Below, piece by piece: positions 31,696-40,034 of a DNA stretch of 64,000 bases. Origin of the DNA: Thermothielavioides terrestris NRRL 8126 (taxonomy: Eukaryota > Ascomycota > Sordariomycetes > Sordariales > Chaetomiaceae); the NCBI RefSeq assembly GCF_000226115.1, contig NC_016458.1, forward strand, positions 6,358,001-6,422,000, written 5' to 3'. The notes under the pieces are model-generated. The model was not told where the DNA came from and did no database searches. It saw only the letters and a program-made list of their open reading frames with translations. Numbering within the stretch: position 1 is the stretch's first letter; every line of letters begins with the position of its first letter. The translations under genes and the position numbers were made by a program.

Positions 31696-32243
31696 GGTGG
31701 TTGTTGTTGTTGTGGTGGTTGGACGGATCGAGTTGTCTGTAATGCTGGCGTGGAGGGGGTCCGGGGGGGGTGACGGGACACAATGTGGTTTCAGAATTCA
31801 GGATGCTGATCGAGTAGTGTAGGGGTGGTGAGCGGGAGTGGCATTTCTCGTGTGACGAAAGAGATGCCAGATCCTTGGTCTTGGGTCTTGGTCGACGGGA
31901 CATTACACACCCGAGAACAGTGTAAGAAGCGCGCCTATCGCGGCTTGCCAAGCCTACCTTGAATCCGGGGATAACCGGCACCGGAAGCGCAGGCAAGTGG
32001 GGATCGAGGCCTAGCTCCGCAGCTCGGGGATAAAAGCAAGACCTGGTCAACTCAGGGGGAGCTGGACTCAAAGCCCCACGGCGCCTCGGATTACGCTTTT
32101 GGGAGATGCGCTCTGAGGACTCCCACCCGACAGCAACTCTGAGCTGGTCTACTGACGAAGGGTCGATCGACATGGAGATTGAAAATGCGAAATATCCAGC
32201 TTTATGTCAAGTCCCAGAACCCTGCCGACACCACCCCCCCATC
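31696..32243. other. Intergenic region within the sugar cluster
   Basis: 548 bp between the two isomerase genes, both on the minus strand. Likely the promoter of the TIM-like gene plus the RpiB 3' region. No coding frame of quality is visible. Confidence 0.4.
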
Positions 32244-32812
32244 TCAACACCCCTTCACCTCCTCGCCCTGCCCCGACAACCCGCCCTCGCCCTCCTCGTA
32301 CTGGTGGATGGCGGCCACCTTGGCCGCGCTGGGACTGCTCTCGTCGAAGACGTAGCCCAGCCACTCCTTGGCCAGCCGGCGCGCGAGCTCGAGGCCGATG
32401 ACGCGCTCGCCCATGCACAGCACCTGCGCGTTGTTGCTCAGCACTGCGCGCTCGACCGAGAAGCTGTCGTGCGCCGTGACCGCCCGGATGCCCTTGATCT
32501 TGTTGGCCGAGATGGCCACGCCGAGCCCCGTGCCGCAGATCAGCAGCGCCCGGTCACACTGCCCCGACGCCACGAGCTTGGCCGCCGCCGCGGCGATGTG
32601 CGGGTACGCCGTCTTGTCGTCCGTGCCGACGTCGATGACCGAGACCACCCGCTCGTCTTTGGAGAAGTCTTCTTTGATCTTGTTCTTGTAGTTCACGCCC
32701 GCGTCCTGGACCGATGCAGCCCGTTAGTGTGAAGTTTGCAGGTAGGGAGAAGGAGATGACCATGGGGACCCACGTCGCAGCCGATGGCAATGCGCCACCT
32801 TGGTGAGCTCAT
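32244..32812 (-). CDS. RpiB/LacAB-type sugar-phosphate isomerase
   Basis: Exon 1 (32774-32812) encodes [13 protein letters not shown]; a 68-nt intron (32706-32773, GTGGGT...CAG) leads to exon 2 (32244-32705). Total 166 aa, full length for the family. The joint gives IAIGCD-DAG, matching the bacterial AIGSDHAG start. The proton-transfer Cys70 sits in [16 protein letters not shown], and His92 in [17 protein letters not shown]. RpiB-type enzymes isomerise ribose-5-P or, in dedicated clusters, D-erythrulose-4-P to D-erythrose-4-P. Because fungi normally use RpiA for ribose-5-P, a clustered RpiB points to the tetrose role. The gene is divergent from the DhaK-type kinase across 460 bp. Confidence 0.9.
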
Positions 32813-33272
32813 CTTGCTTGTCTTCTTGCGGTTGTTTTCGAACTCGGCCGGCCGGTCTCGCAGTCGACAGTATCAAGTATCAACGAAGTCCAGGGACGAC
32901 CCCAAATCTGGCTTAAATGACCATGGTGGGCGGCGTCGGCATTTATCCAGGACGCCATGCCGTTCCCGGTATTCCGGCACGCCCAGAAGCATGATGATAT
33001 CAGGCTGCCAACCGGGTGTAAGTGGTATACGAATCGGGATCATCGTGCGTTGCCCCTCACTCATGTAACCACACGGCCGCCCCCCACCCCCGGCAAGTAT
33101 GCCATTGGCGTTTCTTATAGGATGTCCGAGGGAGGGGCAACTCGTGTGCGCGCGACGATCTCACCCTGTTCTCCAACCTGTACCCCCTCGGTGTCGTCAC
33201 CTGTTCCCTTGGGTTGGCATACTTTGGACTCTTCCTTCCGGCCACCCTCTCCGGCTCGGCACAGTCTCCAAC
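32813..33272. promoter_or_regulatory. Divergent promoter RpiB / DhaK-type kinase
   Basis: 460 bp between divergent starts. At 32843-32860 it holds CTCGGCCGGCCGGTCTCG, a palindromic CCGGCCGG core that also occurs in the second divergent promoter of the cluster. Such CGG/CCG palindromes are often bound by Zn2Cys6 regulators; the link is an inference. Confidence 0.45.
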
Positions 33273-35087
33273 ATGTCCAACAAACATCTCTTCTCCTCGC
33301 TCGACGGCCTCGTGCCCAAAGCCCTCCGGGGCATCGTGGCCAGCAACCCACGTCTCAACCTCGACGAGACCAACAGGGTCGTGTTCGACCCCACCTCGCC
33401 GCGCTCTACCGTCAGCATCGTCAGCGGAGGCGGCTCCGGCCACGAGCCAGCATGGTCGGGGTACGTGGGCACCAACATGCTCGCTGCCGCCGTGCAGGGT
33501 GACGTCTTTGCCTCGCCCAGCACCAAGCAGATCCTGGCCGCCGTCGACGCCGTCCCCTCCGACAAGGGAACTCTTCTCGTCATCACCAACTACACAGGCG
33601 ACTGCCTCCATTTCGGACTGGCCGCCGAAAAGACCAAGGCGAAGGGCCGAGCATGCCGGATGCTGACCTGCGGCGATGACGTCTCCATCGGGAAGAAGGG
33701 CGGCTCGCTCGTCGGACGGCGCGGCCTGGCCGGGCAGATTGCCGTGCTCAAGATCCTCGGGGCCGCCGCGGCCCAGGGGGCGTCGCTGGACGAGCTCTAC
33801 GACCTGGGCACCGCCGTCAACGGGCAGATCGTCAGCATCGCCGCGACGCTCGACCACTGCCACGTCCCCGGCCGGACGGAGCACGGCGCGCTGGGCGAAA
33901 ACGAGATTGAGATCGGCACGGGGCCGCACAACGAGCCGGGATACCGAAAACTGTCGCCCGCGCCGACCGCGGACGCGCTCGTGAAGCAGATCCTCACGTA
34001 CTGCCTGGACGAGACGGACTCGGAGCGGGGCTACGTGCACTTCAAGCCCGGGGACGAGACGGCGCTGCTGGTCAGCAACTTCGGCGGCATGTCCAACCTC
34101 GAGCTCGGCGGGCTCGTCGACGAGCTGCTCCGGCAGCTGCTGGACGACTGGCACATCGAGCCCGTCCGCGTGTACGCCGGCTGCCTGGAGACGTCGCTCA
34201 ACGCGCCGGCCTTCTCGGTGTCGGTCGTCAACCTCTCCGGCGTGGCCGCCGCCAGCGCGTATTCCCTGGAGCAGATCAAGCAGTTCCTCGACGTCAAGAC
34301 GGACACGGCGTGGGAGGCCGTGGCCGGGGCGCAGCGCCAGCCGCCGCAGCAGCGGCGGAAGCGGGCCGAGCAGCTAGTCCGGCCACCGCCGCCGACGATC
34401 AAGGCCGCCCCCGACGAGGCGCGAGACCTCAGGATCGACCCGGCGCTGCTGGAGCGCATGCTGCGCGGGGCGTGCGAGGCGCTGGTGGCGGCCGAGCCCG
34501 ACCTGACGCGGTGGGACACGGCGATGGGCGACGGCGACTGCGGGCTGACGCTGCAGACGGGCGCGTTCGCGCTGCTGGACGCGGTCAACGGCGCGGCGGA
34601 CGGCCGGAGGATCGCGGCCCGCGGCTCCGTCGTCGAGGTGCTCGCCGAGCTGGAGGACATCGTGGAGAGCCGGATGGGCGGCACGCTGGGCGGCATCCTG
34701 GGCATCTTCTTCGTGTCGCTGCGGGCGGCCGTCGAGGAGAGCTGCGCGCGCGGCCGCGCCGCCGCCGCCGCCGGAGGGCCCCTGGCGGTGTGGTCCGAGG
34801 CGCTGGCCACCGCGCTGCGCCAGCTCGAGCAGTACACGCCCGCCAAGGTCGGCGACCGCACCGTCATGGACACGCTGATCCCGTTTGCCGAGACCATGCG
34901 GGCGCGGCAGAGCTTCGAGGCTGCCGTCGCTGCTGCCGTCGAGGGTGCCGAGTCGACCAGGACGCTGAAGCCGAGGCTGGGGAGAGCGACCTACGTGGGT
35001 GTGGGCGCCGAAGGCAAAGACCTGCCGCCCGATCCGGGGGCCTGGGGTGCCATGGTCGCCATCAGGGGTTTGCATGCTGCCATGTAG
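33273..35087 (+). CDS. DhaK/DhaL kinase (dihydroxyacetone/erythrulose kinase)
   Basis: A single-exon protein of 604 aa with both kinase domains. DhaK, about 1-345: VSGGGSGHEPAWSGYVG (substrate/phosphate loop) and His219 in GPHNEPG, the His that binds the keto-sugar covalently. DhaL, about 390-600: MGDGDCG (ATP-Mg aspartates), MGGTLGGILGIFF and VGDRTVMDTLIP. The order is that of ATP-dependent eukaryotic dihydroxyacetone kinases and of erythrulose kinases such as Yarrowia Eyk1. A Gln/Arg/Pro-rich linker joins the domains. The isomerase neighbours favour erythrulose or a similar C4 ketose over dihydroxyacetone. The ATG at 33273 is chosen because MSNKHLFSS is the usual start; the frame is open further upstream. 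Confidence 0.93.
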   Translation: MSNKHLFSSLDGLVPKALRGIVASNPRLNLDETNRVVFDPTSPRSTVSIVSGGGSGHEPAWSGYVGTNMLAAAVQGDVFASPSTKQILAAVDAVPSDKGTLLVITNYTGDCLHFGLAAEKTKAKGRACRMLTCGDDVSIGKKGGSLVGRRGLAGQIAVLKILGAAAAQGASLDELYDLGTAVNGQIVSIAATLDHCHVPGRTEHGALGENEIEIGTGPHNEPGYRKLSPAPTADALVKQILTYCLDETDSERGYVHFKPGDETALLVSNFGGMSNLELGGLVDELLRQLLDDWHIEPVRVYAGCLETSLNAPAFSVSVVNLSGVAAASAYSLEQIKQFLDVKTDTAWEAVAGAQRQPPQQRRKRAEQLVRPPPPTIKAAPDEARDLRIDPALLERMLRGACEALVAAEPDLTRWDTAMGDGDCGLTLQTGAFALLDAVNGAADGRRIAARGSVVEVLAELEDIVESRMGGTLGGILGIFFVSLRAAVEESCARGRAAAAAGGPLAVWSEALATALRQLEQYTPAKVGDRTVMDTLIPFAETMRARQSFEAAVAAAVEGAESTRTLKPRLGRATYVGVGAEGKDLPPDPGAWGAMVAIRGLHAAM

Positions 35088-35371
35088 TTACCTGTCTACC
35101 TACAATGTATTCTGTGCAACGCTGGGGAAGAAATTCGCCCGTTCTCAGCACTGAGGGTTCTGGAGGCCTACAGATCGCGTGTAACTAGAATATGCCGGCG
35201 GTGGAAATAATTCGCATGAGCCTTCCTCCATTACAGCTTAAGAGCCAAAGGATCTGAATCAAGGGGTTGGCAGATAGGTGGGCAGATAACTCTCGTGACC
35301 CAAATATTTGGCTACTACCTCGAAACCTCATGCAGAGCGTTGAGCCACCTCCAAACAGGCAAACGCCGCGG

Positions 35372-36238
35372 CTAGGCCTTCCCCGCGCTCCCCAGCCAGT
35401 GCATGTACTGCTCGATGGCCTTCTGCATCTCCTTCGTGCCCGCCTCGATGACGCTGGTCAGTGGCTTGCCCCTCATCTCCTCCTGCACCCGCGCGTAGTG
35501 CTTGTTCATGCCCTTGTTGATGTTGACCTTGGTGACGCCGCCGGCCATGCAGTCCCGGAAGATCTTCTCGTCGAACGGGTCGGCGCCGTGCAGCACCAGG
35601 CGCACGCGGTCGCCCACCCTCTCGTTGATGCTCTGCAGCCGGTCGTACTGGAGCTGGATGCCGCGCGGGCCGTACTCGCCGTGCACGTTCCCGAACGCGG
35701 GCGCGAGCATGTCGATCCCCGTCTTCACGAACTCCTCGGCCTCCTCGGGCGTGGTCAGCAGCCCTTCCAGGTCGGCCGTCTCCGCCACGCCGTCCTCGCC
35801 GCCCTCGATCCGCCCGGGCTCCGCCTCGGCCGCGATGCCCCGCTCGTGGCAGTAGGCGACCAGCTCGGCGGTCAGCCGCAGGTTCTCCTCCCTCTCGTAG
35901 TGGCTCATGTCGCACATGATGCTGTCGAAGCCGTCCTCGATGTCGGCCGCGCGGCGCACCAGCTCGGGCGTCTGGCAGTGGTCGAGGTGCAGCGCCACGG
36001 GCACGGAGGCGGAGTGCGCGGCCTCGGCGGCCGCCTTGACCAGCGCGTCGCCCGCGTACTGGATCGCCCAGGGGAACAGCAGCACCATGGCCGGCGAGCG
36101 GGCCGCCTCGGCCGCCCGCACCGTCGCGATGATCGACTCGATGTTGTAGCAGCACATGCCCGGCACAGCGTAGCCCTCGGCCTTGGCCTTGTTGAGGATC
36201 GCCATGCTGCGGTTCTGGGAGAGCGGCGGGCGCGGCAT
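35372..36238 (-). CDS. Class II ketose-bisphosphate aldolase-like protein
   Basis: A single-exon protein of 288 aa. The class II aldolase zinc ligands are visible: Asp86-His87 in ALHLDHCQTP, His186 in GNVHGEYG and His217 in LVLHGADPF. A phosphate-binding motif VTKVNINKGMN follows. It is closer to the GatY/KbaY or plant threonate-type aldolases than to fungal glycolytic FbaA, which has about 360 residues. Such enzymes split ketose (bis)phosphates or 3-oxo-acid phosphates to dihydroxyacetone phosphate plus a small product. It ends toward the kinase gene and is divergent from the dehydrogenase gene. The start is the first ATG (36238); the frame upstream only continues through a Thr-rich leader. 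Confidence 0.88.
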   Translation of the reverse strand: MPRPPLSQNRSMAILNKAKAEGYAVPGMCCYNIESIIATVRAAEAARSPAMVLLFPWAIQYAGDALVKAAAEAAHSASVPVALHLDHCQTPELVRRAADIEDGFDSIMCDMSHYEREENLRLTAELVAYCHERGIAAEAEPGRIEGGEDGVAETADLEGLLTTPEEAEEFVKTGIDMLAPAFGNVHGEYGPRGIQLQYDRLQSINERVGDRVRLVLHGADPFDEKIFRDCMAGGVTKVNINKGMNKHYARVQEEMRGKPLTSVIEAGTKEMQKAIEQYMHWLGSAGKA

Positions 36239-36999
36239 TGTGGTGGTTGTGGTGATGGCGTTGAAGGGGAGCTGAGTTCCTTGGTTGGCTGGTTTGTTGG
36301 TCACCACCAGAGGGATGAGTGAGCTCTGTAAGAGAAGTGTTTGGAGTTGGTTTATGGGGTCAATGGGTCAATGGATGCCAAGATCGGAGACTGCTGTGTG
36401 AGGAGCGCCTGGTCTGATCTGCCACGAAGGTTAATACCTCAACGTTCCAACATTCACCCGCTCTTCATCGTGAACCGGTTTCGGACATTTCATGCAGCTC
36501 ATCGAACTCGAGGGCAGACGCAGAGATCCCTGAGACGTCTCTCGGGTTTCCCAATCGAGCCACACCCACAATGAAGGCGCCAAGGAGGAGGAGCTGCATT
36601 GGAAATTAGCCGGAAAGCGGCAGTGCCCAAGTGGAGAGACTAGACAACGTCATAATTGGCTCCCCGCGCCAGAAGGGGGCGTCAACAAGTCGACATGCGT
36701 CGAAGCCGTGAAGCGGGGGTGAGGCCTCGTTCAAACAGTGGGGCCGCCCCTCCATTGACTTCACCCGGCCGGGGACCGGCCGGGGACTCGGCATTGGAGA
36801 GGCCGAGGCGTGCTTGGCTGACCTTCGCCGTCACTGACTTGACCCGTGGTCAGTTTTAGATACTCGGCCTCGGCGGGCAGCGTTGTTACTGAAACACCTC
36901 CACGACTCGTCAAGCCGCCGGAGCTCACCGCGCAGACTCGCCATCACTTCGTTGCCCACTTACAAGACGTTTACCGTGCAGACGGCCCCAGACTAAGCC
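36239..36999. promoter_or_regulatory. Divergent promoter aldolase / dehydrogenase
   Basis: 761 bp between divergent starts. At about 36767-36791 the 12-bp unit CCGGCCGGGGAC occurs twice in a row, followed by TCGG; the CCGGCCGG core is shared with the RpiB/kinase promoter. No coding frame of quality is visible. Confidence 0.45.
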
Positions 37000-38355
37000 A
37001 TGGCGAGCGAGAAACCGCCCGTCGCCTTCATTGGCCTCGGCGCCATGGGCTTCGGCATGGCCACCCACCTCGTCAAGCAAGGCTACAGCGTCACCGGCTT
37101 CGACGTCTGGGCGCCCACCCTCGAGCGCTTCCGTGCCGCCGGCGGCCTGACCGCCAAGAACCCCGCCGAGGCGGTCGCCAACAAGCCCTTCTGCGTCTGC
37201 ATGGTGGCGACCGCGCAGCAGGCGCAGAGCGTGCTCCTCGACGGGCCCGACGCCGCCGTGCCGGCCCTGCCCCGGGGCGCCGCCCTCCTCCTCTGCTCCA
37301 CGGTGCCCTGCGACTACGTGCAGTCGCTGGACCGGCAGCTGCGCAGCATCGGCCGCGGCGACGTCCTCCTCGTCGACAGCCCCGTGTCGGGCGGCGCCAC
37401 GCGGGCGGCCGACGGCACGCTGTCCATCATGGCGGGCATGTCGGACGCGGCGCTGCAGGCGGCCCGCCCGCTGCTGGCCGAGATGGCGGACCCGGCCAAG
37501 CTGTACATCGTGCCGGGCGGCGTCGGCGCGGGCAGCAACATGAAGATGGTGCACCAGGTGCTGGCGGCGTGCCAGATCCTGGCGGCGGGCGAGGCCATGG
37601 GCTTTGCGCAGCGGCTGGGGCTGGACCTGGCCGCCGCGCAGAAGGCGGTGCTGGCGTCGGACGCGTGGAACTGGATGTTCGAGCACCGCACGCCCAGGAT
37701 GCTGACGCAGTTCCAGCCGGTGGCGAGCGCGATCAACATCATCACCAAGGACACCAGGATCATCACGGCCGAGGCGCGGAGGAGCCAGTTCCCAGTGCCC
37801 ATGACGACCGCGGCGGAGTCGGGTTACGAGCGGGCCGTCGAGAAGGGGTGGGGCACGGATGACGATAGCAGTCTCATTCGGCTGTACACCGAGTCCCAGG
37901 GTAATGACCCGGCACACGGGGAAAGCTCCGAAAAGACGGACGAGGAGAAGCTGGCGCTGGTGGTCGACCTGCTCAGAGCCATCAACCTGTGTGCCGCTGC
38001 GGAGTCCCTCGCGTTTGCCAGCGCCGTTGGCCTGGACCTCGACCAAGTATTTGACCTGTGCGTCAATGCCGCGGGCGCCAGCGCTGCGCTCAAGCAGTAC
38101 GGACCGGGCTTCATGGACGCTCTCCGCGCTGGCGGTGCGTCAAAGGACTGGGTCGCCAAGGATGGCGAGATGGGCGTCCGGGAATTCGCGGACAGGCTGC
38201 GGGCTGCTGTCGAAGAGGCTCGGAGGATAAAGGTACCGCTCATTTTGGGTACAAGGGCGTTGGACGTATTGAGCAACGTGCTGCGTTCTGAGACACCTGC
38301 ACTTGCTGTGAGCGCGCTGGTCAATGCATGGGTAGCTGCGCCGTCCACGACCTAA
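37000..38355 (+). CDS. YgbJ/LtnD-like beta-hydroxyacid dehydrogenase
   Basis: A single-exon protein of 451 aa. The NAD(P) fold begins FIGLGAMGFGMATHL (residues 10-24), with DSPVSGGATRA (126-136) as substrate loop and Lys182 in GSNMKMVHQ as the catalytic lysine; the usual following Asn is His here. A first all-helical C-domain (about 175-300) is followed by a second, similar one (about 305-440: INLCAAAESLAFASAVGLDL...KDWVAKDGEMGV). The family includes 3-hydroxyisobutyrate, tartronate-semialdehyde and L-threonate dehydrogenases; the last oxidise threonate at C2. In a plant protein, LtnD-like domains are fused to a kinase and a class II aldolase, which supports a link with the aldolase next door. 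The exact substrate is unknown. Confidence 0.88.
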   Translation: MASEKPPVAFIGLGAMGFGMATHLVKQGYSVTGFDVWAPTLERFRAAGGLTAKNPAEAVANKPFCVCMVATAQQAQSVLLDGPDAAVPALPRGAALLLCSTVPCDYVQSLDRQLRSIGRGDVLLVDSPVSGGATRAADGTLSIMAGMSDAALQAARPLLAEMADPAKLYIVPGGVGAGSNMKMVHQVLAACQILAAGEAMGFAQRLGLDLAAAQKAVLASDAWNWMFEHRTPRMLTQFQPVASAINIITKDTRIITAEARRSQFPVPMTTAAESGYERAVEKGWGTDDDSSLIRLYTESQGNDPAHGESSEKTDEEKLALVVDLLRAINLCAAAESLAFASAVGLDLDQVFDLCVNAAGASAALKQYGPGFMDALRAGGASKDWVAKDGEMGVREFADRLRAAVEEARRIKVPLILGTRALDVLSNVLRSETPALAVSALVNAWVAAPSTT

Positions 38356-38967
38356 GACGACAGGCATGCGGTTATTTTGGAGCAATTCTGGGTAGACGAG
38401 ATAGATCGAAAAACCCCGAGAGCTGTCGAGGATGCTGCTACACGAGCTGTTGAGGTGTACTGGCATCTCAGCGAGAGCCGCTGCCAGAAATCGGGACTCA
38501 ACCTGAGAAGCGTAGGTAGGTGTTATGAAGCTACCTACCTTAGTGATGTTGGTTACGGGGCTCTCAGTACCGGGAATTCCATTGACATATCTGTTCGAAC
38601 CGAACGTAAAGTGCACAGTGACGGGATGACAGAACTCACCTGTGGAGTGCGGAAGCAGTCCAAGGTGCAAGTGCTGTCTATCCGTAAGCCGTATTGATAA
38701 GGTACCGTTACAGTGGGAAATTTAGTGTACTGGGCCGGGGTTGAGCCCCACATTTTCCGGCCCGTCATCGACTCGGCTCGGCTCCTCGCTGCTGCGATTT
38801 TCACTTACACGAGTTAATTCCAAGTGCCTGCATGAACCCGAATCGCGTTGCCAACCGCGACGCGTTTCTTTGGTTCGCCCTTGCTCGCACCATCGCCCAA
38901 ACTTATCGCATCTCATATCCAAACTCCTATCCACTCTGTCCTCAGTGTTGAAGCTCAGTGCACCAAG
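38356..38967. promoter_or_regulatory. 3' flank and dim-5 promoter
   Basis: 612 bp. A short inverted repeat GTAGGTAG...CTACCTAC lies at 38513-38540. Pyrimidine-rich sequence precedes dim-5. No other feature is seen. Confidence 0.4.
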
Positions 38968-40034
38968 ATGGAGGCTGCTATGAAGCCGCATTTCTTCAAC
39001 CATGGGCGGCCAGACGTAGGTGCTGGACCCGGCATTTGGAAGCCCCTTACCTAACGTTTCATTAGTCCGACCCGAAAGAAATGGAGAACTGCCACTGGTG
39101 CCAGATTCGCTCATTCAAGACGCACAAAACGATACCAATCACCATTGTCAATGAGGTCGACGACGAGGTCTTGAATCCCAACTTCCGATTCATCGACCAC
39201 TCCGTCATCACCGACGACATCCCCGTGGCCGACGACTCGTTCAAGACGGGATGCAATTGCGCCAGCGACGAGGATTGCATGTACAGCACGTGCCAATGCC
39301 TCGAGGAGATGGCGACCGACAGCGACGAGGACGAGGACGAGGACGAGGACGACAGTTCAAGAAACCCGGGGCGGCGCAAGCGCTTCGCATATCACTCGAG
39401 CGGGCCCAAGGCGGGTTTGCTGAGGAGTAGGATCCTGCAGAGCCGCGAGCCAATCTACGAGTGCCACAAGCTCTGCTCCTGCTCGCCCCAGTGCCCGAAC
39501 CGAGTGGTGGAGCGAGGCCGAACCGTGCCGCTGCAGATCTTCCGGACCAAGGACCGAGGCTGGGGCGTCAGGTGCCCCGTCGACCTCAAGAAAGGCCAGT
39601 TCGTGGACAGATACCTCGGCGAGATCATCACCAGGAAGGAGGCCGATCGGCGCAGGGCCGAGGCGACCCTGGCCGAACGCAAGGACGTGTATCTCTTTGC
39701 GCTCGACAAGTTCGAGAACGCGAATTCGGACGATCCGCTGCTGGCCGAGCCGCCCGAGGTGGACGGCGAGTGGATGAGCGGGCCGACGCGCTTCATCAAC
39801 CACAGCTGCGAGCCGAACATGCGCATCTTTGCGCGGGTCGGCGACCGCGCGGACAAGCACCTCCACGACCTGGCGCTGTTCGCCATCCAGGATATCCCGG
39901 CGGGCGAAGAATTGACTTTTGACTATGTCGATGGACTGGAGGAGCTGGACAGCGACGCTCACGATTCGTCAAAGCAAAAGGACATGACCAAGTGTCTGTG
40001 TGGGACCAAGTCGTGTAGGGGGTACTTGTGGTGA
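38968..40034 (+). CDS. dim-5: Histone H3 lysine-9 methyltransferase DIM-5
   Basis: Exon 1 (38968-39015, MEAAMKPHFFNHGRPD) and exon 2 (39066-40034) are joined over a 50-nt intron (GTAGGT...TAG, branch CTAAC), giving 338 aa. The pre-SET zinc cluster is at about 80-165 (GCNCASDEDC, STCQCLEE, YECHKLCSCSPQCPNR), interrupted by an Asp/Glu-rich loop. The SET domain carries RGWGVRCP, RFINHSCEPN and ELTFDYV; the post-SET motif CLCGTKSCRG closes the active site. It matches Neurospora DIM-5, which makes H3K9me3 needed for HP1 binding and DNA methylation of RIP-mutated DNA. The acidic loop is longer than in N. crassa from memory. Confidence 0.96.

Noticed and set aside
35267..36322. Plus-strand open frame of 351 codons
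   Set aside because: Antisense of the class II aldolase, whose zinc ligands are all visible on the minus strand.
38590..38610. B-box-like GGTTCGAACA on the minus strand
   Set aside because: No A-box or acceptor stem nearby; the match is incomplete.
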